From assembly GCF_900101875.1 (NCBI RefSeq), contig NZ_FNAI01000021.1, positions 1-64,000 on the forward strand: a stretch of DNA of 64,000 bases, read 5' to 3'. The DNA is from Mucilaginibacter pineti. GTDB taxonomy: Bacteria > Bacteroidota > Bacteroidia > Sphingobacteriales > Sphingobacteriaceae. The position numbers and the translations under genes were made by a program. The notes under the pieces are model-generated. The model was not told the DNA's origin. It did no database searches and saw nothing but the letters and a program-made list of their open reading frames with translations. This document shows, piece by piece, positions 43,824 through 51,567 of this stretch; position 1 is the stretch's first letter, and every line of letters starts with the position of its first letter.

Positions 43824-44819
43824 ATGAGTTTAGAAGGATCACAAAAAAAAGGAAAAAAATATATAAATGTAATACCTACAGATGAGGCCGGCTTTGGCAA
43901 AATGATTCCCATTATGCGGGAATACATGAAAAACAAAGCCGAAAATGTACCCAAGAAAACATTGGGTCCGTTTAGCACCGATAAGTCTGTTTACCAAACC
44001 CCACCCGCAAGCGGTTTGCGCATTACCTGGGTAGGCCACTCCAGTATTTTAATTGAGATTGATGGCAAACGCATCCTTACCGACCCGGTTTGGGGCGAAC
44101 GTGCTTCATTCTCGAAACTGATTGGCCCCAAGCGTTTTTTTGCGCCGCCTATAGCCCTTGCCGACCTGCCACCGCTGGATGCCATCATTATATCGCATGA
44201 TCATTACGATCATTTTGATAAGGATACCATCAAGTTTTTTGCGGGTACTACCATTCCCTTTTATTGTTCGCTGGGAGTTGGCCCATACCTTGCCGAGTGG
44301 GGCATCGTTAAAAATTACATTAATGAAATGGATTGGGGCGATGCTGCCATGATTGGCGGCGATGTGGTGCTTACTGCTACCCCATCGAGGCATTTCTCTG
44401 GCAGGGGTGTTGTTAATCGCAATGAAACCTTATGGTCAAGCTTTGTGATAAAGGGGCCAAAACATAATATTTATTTCGGTGCCGATTCGGGCTGGTCGCC
44501 AAGTTTTGCGGAGATCGGTGAGGCTTTCGGGCCTTTTGATTTAACCATGCTGGAGGTTGGCGCCTACGGCAAATTCTGGCCCGATATTCACATGGGACCA
44601 GATCATGCTTCCAATGCTCACATCGCTCTTAAAGGCAAACTAATGATGCCCATTCACTACGGCACCTTTAGCCTGGCCCCGCATGCCTGGTATGAGCCCG
44701 TTGAAAGGCTGGAGAAATATGCCAAAGACAAAAAGATCACCCTCTTTTTACCCGAACCCGGCAAACCCACCGAAGTTAACGGCGGCTATAATTCAGAATG
44801 GTGGAAGAGGTTTAGGTAG
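43824..44819 (+). CDS. Metallo-beta-lactamase-fold hydrolase, NAPE-PLD-like
   Basis: A 331-residue protein with WVGHSSILIEIDGKRILTDP, then the metal motif SHDHYDHFD (H125, H127, D129, H130), SRHFSGRG and GADSGWSP, and a C-terminal metal histidine in MMPIHYGTFSLAPHAW. The layout is that of the NAPE-phospholipase D / UlaG-like subgroup, which cleaves phospholipids or lactones. The substrate is unknown. Not obviously in an operon; a repeat-rich region follows. Confidence 0.87.
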   Translation: MSLEGSQKKGKKYINVIPTDEAGFGKMIPIMREYMKNKAENVPKKTLGPFSTDKSVYQTPPASGLRITWVGHSSILIEIDGKRILTDPVWGERASFSKLIGPKRFFAPPIALADLPPLDAIIISHDHYDHFDKDTIKFFAGTTIPFYCSLGVGPYLAEWGIVKNYINEMDWGDAAMIGGDVVLTATPSRHFSGRGVVNRNETLWSSFVIKGPKHNIYFGADSGWSPSFAEIGEAFGPFDLTMLEVGAYGKFWPDIHMGPDHASNAHIALKGKLMMPIHYGTFSLAPHAWYEPVERLEKYAKDKKITLFLPEPGKPTEVNGGYNSEWWKRFR

Positions 44820-44838
44820 GAACAATAAATATTTTATT

Positions 44839-44914
44839 TGTCATCCTGAGGCACGAAGGATCTGTTATACACAATGCAAATCCGCCAATAGATCCTTCTT
44901 GCCTCAGGATGACA
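44839..44914. repeat. GTCATCCTGAGG-type inverted repeat, copy 1
   Basis: Ends TGTCATCCTGAGGCACGAAG and CTTGCCTCAGGATGACA, with inner GGATCTGTTAT and ATAGATCC. Same family at 53336, 63017 and 63462. Confidence 0.82.
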
Positions 44915-44944
44915 AGTGCCTAAAAGGTCTATGCTTTTCGCCTT

Positions 44945-45237
44945 GCGCTCGTTTGTAACCACAGGTGTTGGGAAGACTGAATTTTATAAAAAGTTTGTCA
45001 TTTCGATAGAGCCCGGGCGGGTAAAAGCGTGGCGCGAAGGAGAAATCTTATACGGAATGCAAAGCTCCAATAGCATAGCGCATAAGATTTCTCACTCGTT
45101 CCTCGTATCGAAATGACAACATTTTACTCTTCTCAACACCTGTGGTTTTTAACGAGTGCTTAAAACAGTTACGCGATTGCATCGCGTGAAGAAGCGTCGC
45201 AAACGCGAGCACTCGTTACAAACGAGCGCAAGGTAAA
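44945..45237. repeat. TTGCGCTCGTTTGTAAC repeat carrying a nested GTCATTTCGA element
   Basis: Outer arms TTGCGCTCGTTTGTAAC and CGTTACAAACGAGCGCAAG. Within them sit ACCACAGGTGTTGGGAAGAC and TCTTCTCAACACCTGTGG, which flank a complete GTCATTTCGA element. Further right is ACGCGATTGCATCGCGTGAA with GAAGCGTCGCAAACGCGAGC. The copy at 63166-63271 lacks the insertion, so the GTCATTTCGA unit with its CACAGGTGTTG flanks seems to have entered here. Confidence 0.78.
44995..45119. repeat. GTCATTTCGA inverted repeat, copy 4
   Basis: Ends TTGTCATTTCGATAGAGCC and TCGTATCGAAATGACAA, inner arms GAGAAATCTTATACG and CATAAGATTTCTC. Nested inside the 44945-45237 element. Apart from these repeats the 530-base gap shows no gene. 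Confidence 0.82.
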
Positions 45238-45349
45238 GCAGTATGACAGTCCCTCAGGATGACATACCGCAAAAAAGGCCATGCTTGCCGAATTACAGGT
45301 TTTGTTGTAACTTTTCGCCCCTTAATCATTCCAACAGAAAAGCAAAGAA

Positions 45350-45961
45350 ATGCCCCAATCCTACATATTAGTTATCAATGGCAAACCCGAAGGGCCTTTT
45401 AGCATAGAGGACTTAAAATCCCTGCATGTTAAACCCGGCGACTTTATAAAAACGCCCAAAATGGACGATTATAAAGAAGCCCAGGAAATGGCCGAACTAA
45501 GGGAGCTTTTTGGTTTTGCAAAACCATCGCTGCTTATGCAATACTTCGGCAGCTTTGATCAGCGGTTGATGGCCTCGGCGCTGGATTGGTTTATTATTTT
45601 CGGCATATTTGTGGTTATTGCTTTTGTTGTAGTCATAGTTTTTATCAGCGATAAGGAAGTCCGCATTGTTACTACCATCAGCATATTGGGTTGCGTGCCA
45701 TTGGTTAAAATAATTTACCACATAGTAATGGAAAGCTCGGCCAAACAGGCCACCTTCGGCAAGCAAATGCTCAGTATAAAAGTGGTGGATATGCAGGGCA
45801 ACCGCATAACCGCCGGCACGGCTATAGCGCGTAACGTTTGTAAAATATTTTCGGTGTTAACCTTTTTCATCGGCTACTTACTGGCCTTTTTCAACAAAAA
45901 GCAGCAATGCCTGCATGATATGATGGCCGGTACGCTGGTGATTAAGGAAAGGTTGTTTTAA
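45350..45961 (+). CDS. RDD family membrane protein with N-terminal GYF-like domain
   Basis: A 203-residue protein. The first 55 residues (YILVINGKPEGPFSIEDLKS, then KPGDFIKTPKMDDYKEA) match the GYF_2-type domain often fused to membrane proteins in Bacteroidota. The rest is an RDD domain: RLMASALDWFIIFGIFVVIA, a second and third TM helix, and KQATFGKQMLSIKVVDMQG. RDD proteins have been linked to ion or osmolyte transport; the role here is unknown. Confidence 0.85.
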   Translation: MPQSYILVINGKPEGPFSIEDLKSLHVKPGDFIKTPKMDDYKEAQEMAELRELFGFAKPSLLMQYFGSFDQRLMASALDWFIIFGIFVVIAFVVVIVFISDKEVRIVTTISILGCVPLVKIIYHIVMESSAKQATFGKQMLSIKVVDMQGNRITAGTAIARNVCKIFSVLTFFIGYLLAFFNKKQQCLHDMMAGTLVIKERLF

Positions 45962-46008
45962 GATCAGTGCCCTCTTTCAACATACAGCTAAAATGTTTAA
46001 ATTTGATT

Positions 46009-46203
46009 ATGGAAACGCTAATTGTACATCCGCAAAATAAAGAGCAGTTAGATGCTTTGAAAACTTTCATGAAAGCATTTAAGATTTCTTTTGAGGAAGA
46101 AAAAACTGCCTATGATCCCGAATTTGTGGCCAAAATACAAGAAAGCAGGCGACAGGTAAAAAATGGCGAAACGCGTATCGTAAATATTGATGATCTGCGA
46201 TAA
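46009..46203 (+). CDS. Antitoxin-like protein (YefM/DUF2683 type)
   Basis: A 64-residue protein from the ATG at 46009 (METLIVHPQNKEQLDALKTF). It is charged and helical, ends with KNGETRIVNIDDLR, and has the small size of Bacteroidota antitoxins that partner YoeB. The frame is open upstream to 45967, but the ATG at 46009 fits the family start better. Its stop overlaps the first codon of the downstream YoeB-like frame. Confidence 0.75.
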   Translation: METLIVHPQNKEQLDALKTFMKAFKISFEEEKTAYDPEFVAKIQESRRQVKNGETRIVNIDDLR

Positions 46204-46454
46204 TTGAATTTACCAGACAAGCCGACATCGACCTTGATTACTTTAAAAAAAGTGGTAACAAACAAGCGATAAAGAAAATTAAAGAACTGCTTCAGGCTAT
46301 TATCGATAACCCGTATAGCGGTATCGGCCAACCTGAACAATTAAAACACAGCCTATCTGGCACTTGGTCAAGGCGAATAAACAAAGAGCACCGACTCGTT
46401 TATGAAATTGACGACAATGTTGTTTTTATACTTTCGTTAAAAGGACATTATTAA
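46200..46454 (+). CDS. YoeB/Txe-like toxin without a normal start codon
   Basis: The frame gives 84 residues: IIEFTRQADIDLDYFKKSGN, then KQAIKKIKELLQAII, and the family C-terminus WSRRINKEHRLVYEI and ILSLKGHY, with the catalytic histidine. YoeB is a ribosome-dependent mRNA endonuclease. The frame holds no ATG, GTG or TTG; the first codons are ATA and ATT, right after an in-frame TGA at 46191. A G at 46202 would restore an ATGA overlap with the antitoxin. So it is either started at ATA/ATT at low level or silenced by one base change. Confidence 0.8.
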   Translation: MIEFTRQADIDLDYFKKSGNKQAIKKIKELLQAIIDNPYSGIGQPEQLKHSLSGTWSRRINKEHRLVYEIDDNVVFILSLKGHY

Positions 46455-46457
46455 ATC

Positions 46458-47294
46458 TTATTTCACCCTTACCAACTTATACCTCAACTTATCCAAAACC
46501 AACTCGCTCGAATCGGCATTGGGTTTGGTATCATAAAGTTTTAGGGTATCCGCGTCAAATTTAAAGGAGTACGATTTGTGATTCTTACTATCGAAATCGA
46601 ACCCTATCTCATCTAAATTATCCATTGCATCTGAGTTCAGATCTATATTGATGCCATACTTTGTAAATTTATAAAAGCCACTTACTTCCCCGTCAGCCTC
46701 AAAATTAACCCGGGATGTAGCGCCTGTGCTATCAGTAAACAAATAATTACCTGCTATAAGCCCTTTGTTAATTATATAGTCCAGTCCGTAGCCTAAATGC
46801 TCGTCTGGTTGTTTATGCAAAGCTCTTTTATAGTTTGTAGTTATTATCTGTTTGCTTTTCTCATCGGGCCAGTAGGTAGTTAAGATGGTATCACTGTTTT
46901 TTATAGAATATCCCAATTCGCCGGCGCCAAATAATATTCTTGAGCTATTACTACCGTATTTGAATTTAATTGTAAGCTCACTGCCATCATGATTTCCCCA
47001 ACCCACCATTAACTTTATACTATCGCCCTTTATCTTAGCAGTGTTAATATAAAAAGTGGTCGCACCATTAGCTTCGTCCATGGCCGCCAAGGGCGATCGG
47101 GTTTTAATCACCTTATCTACATAATCACTTTTAACCCACACGCCTTGTACAATCGGCCCAAATTTTTCGATAATGGTTTTGGCATCTACCTGCGTTTGAG
47201 CAACGGTTAAGGAATCCTGTGCAGGTTGTTTAGTATTGCTTTTGCAGGAGATAAACAGCGAGATTACAAGTATTGGTAATAAGGTATTTTTCAT
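46458..47294 (-). CDS. Lipoprotein of unknown function
   Basis: A 278-residue protein with a type II signal peptide (MKNTLLPILVISLFISC), so probably membrane anchored in the periplasm or at the surface. The rest mixes short beta strands (FYINTAKIKGDSIKLMVGWG, SRVNFEADGEVSGFYKFTKY) with no motif I know. Convergent with the YoeB-like gene (3 bases between stops). Confidence 0.7.
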   Translation of the reverse strand: MKNTLLPILVISLFISCKSNTKQPAQDSLTVAQTQVDAKTIIEKFGPIVQGVWVKSDYVDKVIKTRSPLAAMDEANGATTFYINTAKIKGDSIKLMVGWGNHDGSELTIKFKYGSNSSRILFGAGELGYSIKNSDTILTTYWPDEKSKQIITTNYKRALHKQPDEHLGYGLDYIINKGLIAGNYLFTDSTGATSRVNFEADGEVSGFYKFTKYGINIDLNSDAMDNLDEIGFDFDSKNHKSYSFKFDADTLKLYDTKPNADSSELVLDKLRYKLVRVK

Positions 47295-47408
47295 TTATGG
47301 CCGATAAGGTTAGCAACCCCTAAATTATATATTTAAATCACATCATAAATTAACCGCCCGTTAATTTATGATTTACATACACTACAGATTAATCCCCAAC
47401 ATATTCAT

Positions 47409-47416
47409 TAAATTTG
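47409..47416 (+). promoter_or_regulatory. Candidate -7 box for ispG
   Basis: TAAATTTG, an exact match to TAnnTTTG, lies 23 bases before the ispG ATG. No convincing -33 element. Confidence 0.4.
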
Positions 47417-47439
47417 CAGCTTATTAATTTCACCATTGC

Positions 47440-49482
47440 ATGAATACTGATGCTGTTAAATTGCTGCAAGGCCGTTATTGTAATTCGTTAACCGAATATT
47501 CGCGCTTTGTTACCCGCGAGGTAAACATTGGCGATGTGCCTATGGGCGGCAATAACCCCATCCGCATACAAAGCATGACCACTACCGATACCATGGACAC
47601 TATTGGTACCGTTGAGCAATCCATCCGTATGGTTGATGCCGGCTGCGAGTATGTGCGCATTACAGCACCCAGCATCAAAGAAGCTAAAAACCTGGCCGAA
47701 ATTAAAAAACAACTGCGCGTACGTGGGTACAATGTGCCCCTTGTTGCAGATATTCACTTTACCCCTAACGCTGCCGAGGTGGCTGCCCGCATTGTTGAAA
47801 AGGTGCGTGTAAACCCCGGCAACTACGCCGATAAAAAGAAATTTGACCAGATTGATTATACCGACCTGGAATACCAGCGCGAACTTGACCGCATTTACCA
47901 GAAATTTGCCCCGCTTGTAAACATTTGCAAGGAGTACGGCACCGCTATGCGCATCGGCACCAATCACGGTTCGCTGAGCGACAGGATCATGAGCCGTTAT
48001 GGCGATACCCCGCAGGGCATGGTAGAATCGGCCATGGAATTTATGCGCATGTGCGAAACGCTGAATTACTATAACTTGGTGATCAGCATGAAATCAAGCA
48101 ATCCGCAAGTAATGGTACAGGCTTACCGTTTGCTGGTTGAAACCATGGTTGCCGAAGGCATGAACTATCCGCTGCACCTTGGCGTTACCGAAGCCGGCGA
48201 CGGCGAGGATGGCCGCATAAAATCGGCAGTTGGAATTGGCACGCTGCTGGAAGATGGCCTGGGCGATACCGTGCGCGTTTCCCTAACCGAAGAACCCGAA
48301 GCCGAAGCACCCGTAGCTATTGAATTAGTGAAACGCTATTCTTTAAGGGAAAAGGCGAAAGGCGAAAGGTTAAAGGTGGAAAATGCAGACCTTTCACCTT
48401 TAACCTTTAACCTTTCGCCTGAACAACATAGTCCTTACGAATACAAAAAACGCCATACTTACGAGGCTAATGCTTTTATTGGCGGGCATATGGTGCCGAG
48501 GGTAGTAATCGATCTGTCGAAAAAGAACTTGAAAGACCCGGCTATTCTGGCCGATGCGGGATATCTTTATTCGGCCTTGCTTGATAAATATAATATGGCC
48601 GAGCAATCGGTTGATTTTGTTTACCTGGCCGATGAATTGCCGTCATTCACTTTCCCGGCCAATTTAAAACAGCTGTACAACTACAACACCTGGCAAAAAC
48701 TGGCCGACAAGACCAACTGTCACCCCCTGTTTACTCTAACAGAATATACTGATCTCAATGCCGACCGTTCATCAACCCTTAACCTGGTGAGGTTACAGGC
48801 TACCGATCTGGAATCGGACGCGTTTGGCTTATTACCTTTCGATAATTCCCTTGTATTTGTACTGGAAACGGATGCCCTCAACGGCATGACAGATCAGCGC
48901 GGCTTCTTCTTTAAGTTAGAGGAATTTGGCTTGGAGGTACCTGTAATTGTACGAAGAAGTTATGAGTTTGAAAAAGACCATGGACTATGGACCATGGACC
49001 ATGGACAAAATGCAACCGATACCACCACCAAATTACAACTCTACGCCGCTACCGATTTAGGCGCTTTATTGGTTGATGGTTTTGGCGATGGCATTTGGAT
49101 TGATGCGCCCGAATTACCGGCTAATATTATTACCTCAACCGCATTTGGCATTTTGCAGGCTACCCGGTCGCGCATTTCCAAAACAGAATATATCAGCTGC
49201 CCAAGCTGTGGCCGTACGCTGTTCGATCTGATGGTTACCACGCAGATGATCCGTAGTCGCACCAGTCATTTAAAGGGCTTGAAAATCGGAATTATGGGCT
49301 GCATTGTAAATGGTCCCGGCGAAATGGCTGATGCTGATTATGGTTACGTAGGTTCGGGTACAGATAAGATCACTCTTTATCGCGGTAAAGAAGCCGTAAA
49401 GAAAAACATCAGCGCCGCCAACGCCCTCGATGAACTGATAGGCATCATTAAAGATGATGGTAACTGGATTGAGCAAGAGTAG
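47440..49482 (+). CDS. ispG: (E)-4-hydroxy-3-methylbut-2-enyl-diphosphate synthase
   Basis: [4Fe-4S] enzyme of the MEP isoprenoid pathway converting MEcPP to HMBPP. The 680-residue protein is the long plant/Bacteroidota form: an N-terminal TIM barrel (VPMGGNNPIRIQSMTTTDTM, LVADIHFTPNAA), a large insert domain, and the C-terminal cluster domain with cysteines 587 and 590 (CPSCGRTLF), 621 (GIMGCIVNGPGE) and the conserved glutamate of NGPGE. Two word-repeat insertions lie in frame, at about residues 303-327 and 513-522, both in linkers between conserved blocks, so the protein is probably active. Confidence 0.96.
   Translation: MNTDAVKLLQGRYCNSLTEYSRFVTREVNIGDVPMGGNNPIRIQSMTTTDTMDTIGTVEQSIRMVDAGCEYVRITAPSIKEAKNLAEIKKQLRVRGYNVPLVADIHFTPNAAEVAARIVEKVRVNPGNYADKKKFDQIDYTDLEYQRELDRIYQKFAPLVNICKEYGTAMRIGTNHGSLSDRIMSRYGDTPQGMVESAMEFMRMCETLNYYNLVISMKSSNPQVMVQAYRLLVETMVAEGMNYPLHLGVTEAGDGEDGRIKSAVGIGTLLEDGLGDTVRVSLTEEPEAEAPVAIELVKRYSLREKAKGERLKVENADLSPLTFNLSPEQHSPYEYKKRHTYEANAFIGGHMVPRVVIDLSKKNLKDPAILADAGYLYSALLDKYNMAEQSVDFVYLADELPSFTFPANLKQLYNYNTWQKLADKTNCHPLFTLTEYTDLNADRSSTLNLVRLQATDLESDAFGLLPFDNSLVFVLETDALNGMTDQRGFFFKLEEFGLEVPVIVRRSYEFEKDHGLWTMDHGQNATDTTTKLQLYAATDLGALLVDGFGDGIWIDAPELPANIITSTAFGILQATRSRISKTEYISCPSCGRTLFDLMVTTQMIRSRTSHLKGLKIGIMGCIVNGPGEMADADYGYVGSGTDKITLYRGKEAVKKNISAANALDELIGIIKDDGNWIEQE
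48350..48420 (+). repeat. In-frame word inverted repeat (AAAGGCGAAAGGT word) inside ispG
   Basis: GGAAAAGGCGAAAGGCGAAA, GGTTAAAGGTGG, a short loop, then CACCTTTAACCTTTAACCTT and TCGCCT. Translated as KAKGERLKVENADLSPLTFN and following residues. It matches the repeat arrays at 17304, 21103 and 22242, but here with a true inverted second arm. Confidence 0.85.
48977..49006 (+). repeat. In-frame GTCCATGGACC-word array inside ispG
   Basis: ACCATGGACTATGGACCATG, GACCATGGAC reads as DHGLWTMDHGQ. The same word makes the repeat between hemCD and hemB at 37429-37511. Confidence 0.75.
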
Positions 49483-49570
49483 CAGTTTCAGTACTTTTTT
49501 AAGGTTTAACTCTTTTTAACTAATAAAGGTATTTAATATCCATATCTTTAAATAGTTAACCTTATTAGCT

Positions 49571-50725
49571 ATGAAACCTTTTCTTTTCGCAATGTGCCTC
49601 CTGTTATTATCTGCTGCCGGCAAATCACAGGAGGTAAATATCCCCAGCCTTTTAGTCAAAATAAATGAAAGCGTAAAAGGTGTTCAATCCGGCGAATACA
49701 AGCTGCATAACAACTCCATCAAATTAAACATAGGAGAAGATACCACCATAAGCCCGGGAAACATCTCCGATTATACATTTAAAAGCAACCCTGCCGATAA
49801 GCAGATAGGCTATAAAATTTCCGTATTAAATAGCTATGTGCAAAAGCTTTACAATGGCACATTACTATATGATAAATTTGAAAAAGAGCTTACCGTAACA
49901 GATTTTAATAAATATCCTGCCGAAATAAATAACCAGGATATGTTTTTCCCGCCATTTTTCAACGTGATCAATGATCTGTTGCAGGTAAAAAATAATAGCG
50001 ACAAAATAACTTTCATCGGCTATGAATACCAGAACAACGAAAAATGCTATAAGTTACAGCTGCTTTTGAACGCGCCCTTGTTCCTTTATATCTCAACAAA
50101 AACATACCTCCCCATAAAGTTCACCTCTGTTTTAACAGATGTAAACCACGATGCCAAACGCATACGAACGTTTAATAACTGGATAACCGATATTAAACTG
50201 AATACCGCACCGGCCGACAGCCGGTTTGAGAAAACAGCACTCCCCGCCTATACTAAAGAAAAACAGTTTACCGGTACGCGCAACGAAGAAGTAAAACTGT
50301 TACCTATAGGCTCCGTAGCACCTGGTTGGGAACTCCCGGCTTTAAGCGGCGGTAATGTTAAGCTAAGTGATTTTAAAGGAAAAGTTGTGGTGATGGATTT
50401 TTGGTATAAAGCCTGCGTACCCTGCCAGGAGCAAATGATTGAGCTGGAAAAACTACATCAAAAATACGACGATAAAAAGGTTGTTTTTGTTGGTGTAAAC
50501 ACCATCGACGATCCAATTAAAAATAAGCTGCAACTGTTTGTTGATAAACGAAAGCTAAGTATGCTTACGGTTTATAACGGTAAAACAATCGAATCGTTAT
50601 ACAACAGTTATTCATCGCCTGTTTTGTACATCATAGGCAAAAGCGGCACCATACTTTACACGCTTGATGGCTATTCGCCAGATGTAAACAGCGAGGTAAG
50701 TAAAGTGCTCGATGCAAATTTGTAA
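49571..50725 (+). CDS. TlpA-like thioredoxin-domain protein, exported
   Basis: A 384-residue protein with a signal peptide (KPFLFAMCLLLLSAAGKSQ). The N-terminal 240 residues are a Bacteroidota-specific beta-rich domain of unknown function. The C-terminal TlpA/ResA-like thioredoxin fold has LPIGSVAPGWELPALSGG, the active pair CVPC (C282, C285) in DFWYKACVPCQEQM, and SSPVLYIIGKSGTIL. It probably reduces or isomerises disulfides in the periplasm. Confidence 0.85.
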   Translation: MKPFLFAMCLLLLSAAGKSQEVNIPSLLVKINESVKGVQSGEYKLHNNSIKLNIGEDTTISPGNISDYTFKSNPADKQIGYKISVLNSYVQKLYNGTLLYDKFEKELTVTDFNKYPAEINNQDMFFPPFFNVINDLLQVKNNSDKITFIGYEYQNNEKCYKLQLLLNAPLFLYISTKTYLPIKFTSVLTDVNHDAKRIRTFNNWITDIKLNTAPADSRFEKTALPAYTKEKQFTGTRNEEVKLLPIGSVAPGWELPALSGGNVKLSDFKGKVVVMDFWYKACVPCQEQMIELEKLHQKYDDKKVVFVGVNTIDDPIKNKLQLFVDKRKLSMLTVYNGKTIESLYNSYSSPVLYIIGKSGTILYTLDGYSPDVNSEVSKVLDANL

Positions 50726-50734
50726 CACTATTCC

Positions 50735-51136
50735 TTAAGCTTTGGTAGCCGCAACTGGGTTATAGCAAAGTTCCCAGAGGTTATCTTCCGGATCTGTAAA
50801 AAAGCCATTGTAGCCGCCCCAGAAATTCTTGGCGGGCGCTTTGGTGATGTTGACTTTGGAGGCCGAAAGCACAATAAAACTACTATCCACCTCCCTTATC
50901 GATTCGAGGTTAATGGTTAAATAAAAACCTTTGCCTTTAGGGGCATCATTCAGTACGCCCGTGTATTCGGCAAATAACGCTTCGGTACAAAGGGTGAGCA
51001 CCGTTGCATTTAGCTTAAGCATTATAACACTTTCGTTTTCAGTAAGTACCTCCCACCCCAGGGCATCGGTATAAAAATGTTTAAGCAGCGGTAAATCTTT
51101 GGCAACTATGGTAACAGCACTCAATAATTGTTTCAT
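50735..51136 (-). CDS. VOC family protein (glyoxalase/bleomycin resistance fold)
   Basis: A 133-residue protein from the ATG at 51136 (MKQLLSAVTIVAKDLPLLKH). Paired beta-alpha-beta-beta-beta motifs (FYTDALGWEVLTENESVIML; GFFTDPEDNLWELCYNP) with the C-terminal metal-ligand glutamate in LWELCYNP. The ORF extends 7 codons upstream. The substrate is unknown. It precedes a small ABM protein. Confidence 0.8.
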   Translation of the reverse strand: MKQLLSAVTIVAKDLPLLKHFYTDALGWEVLTENESVIMLKLNATVLTLCTEALFAEYTGVLNDAPKGKGFYLTINLESIREVDSSFIVLSASKVNITKAPAKNFWGGYNGFFTDPEDNLWELCYNPVAATKA

Positions 51137-51165
51137 GCAGATAGTTGTACAAAACATGTACCAGC

Positions 51166-51480
51166 TTACATCGCGTTAAACTCCGCAAACATATTGGCAG
51201 CCTCGGCCAGGCTGTTGAGGTTCACGTAATCGCATACTTCGGCATATTCGGCCCAAAGCTGGTGTACTACCGGGTTGCTATGCGCCTGCTTAATGGCCTC
51301 GGCCGATAGCCACTCAAAAACCTCTACTATAGTACCATCTGCGGCTTTCATAATTATGGCCTCGCGATCGGTTACCAGGCCTTCGGCTTTCAGGCGAGGT
51401 ACATGGGTTTTAGTAAGTGTTTTCAAGGCTTCGGCTTTGCCGGGCTTGGGTTTGTAGGCTACTATAACTATGCGTCCCAT
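51166..51480 (-). CDS. Dimeric alpha/beta-barrel (ABM-like) protein
   Basis: A 104-residue protein from the ATG at 51480 (MGRIVIVAYKPKPGKAEALK). The ferredoxin-like fold shows AADGTIVEVFEWLSAEAIKQ, then AHSNPVVHQLWAEYAEVC. Similar to ABM or putative-quinol monooxygenase folds. Divergent from the pyruvate oxidase gene, 87 bases apart. Confidence 0.7.
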   Translation of the reverse strand: MGRIVIVAYKPKPGKAEALKTLTKTHVPRLKAEGLVTDREAIIMKAADGTIVEVFEWLSAEAIKQAHSNPVVHQLWAEYAEVCDYVNLNSLAEAANMFAEFNAM

Positions 51481-51567
51481 AAATATCAGGTTGAAATGAT
51501 AAAGCAATTTACAATTTAAAAAACTCTTACAGCGCAACGGGGTTTGCTTTATATAAAAACTACAAAA

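Noticed and set aside
47440..49482. ispG broken by repeat insertions
   Set aside because: Both insertions keep the frame and fall between conserved blocks; cluster cysteines and glutamate are intact.
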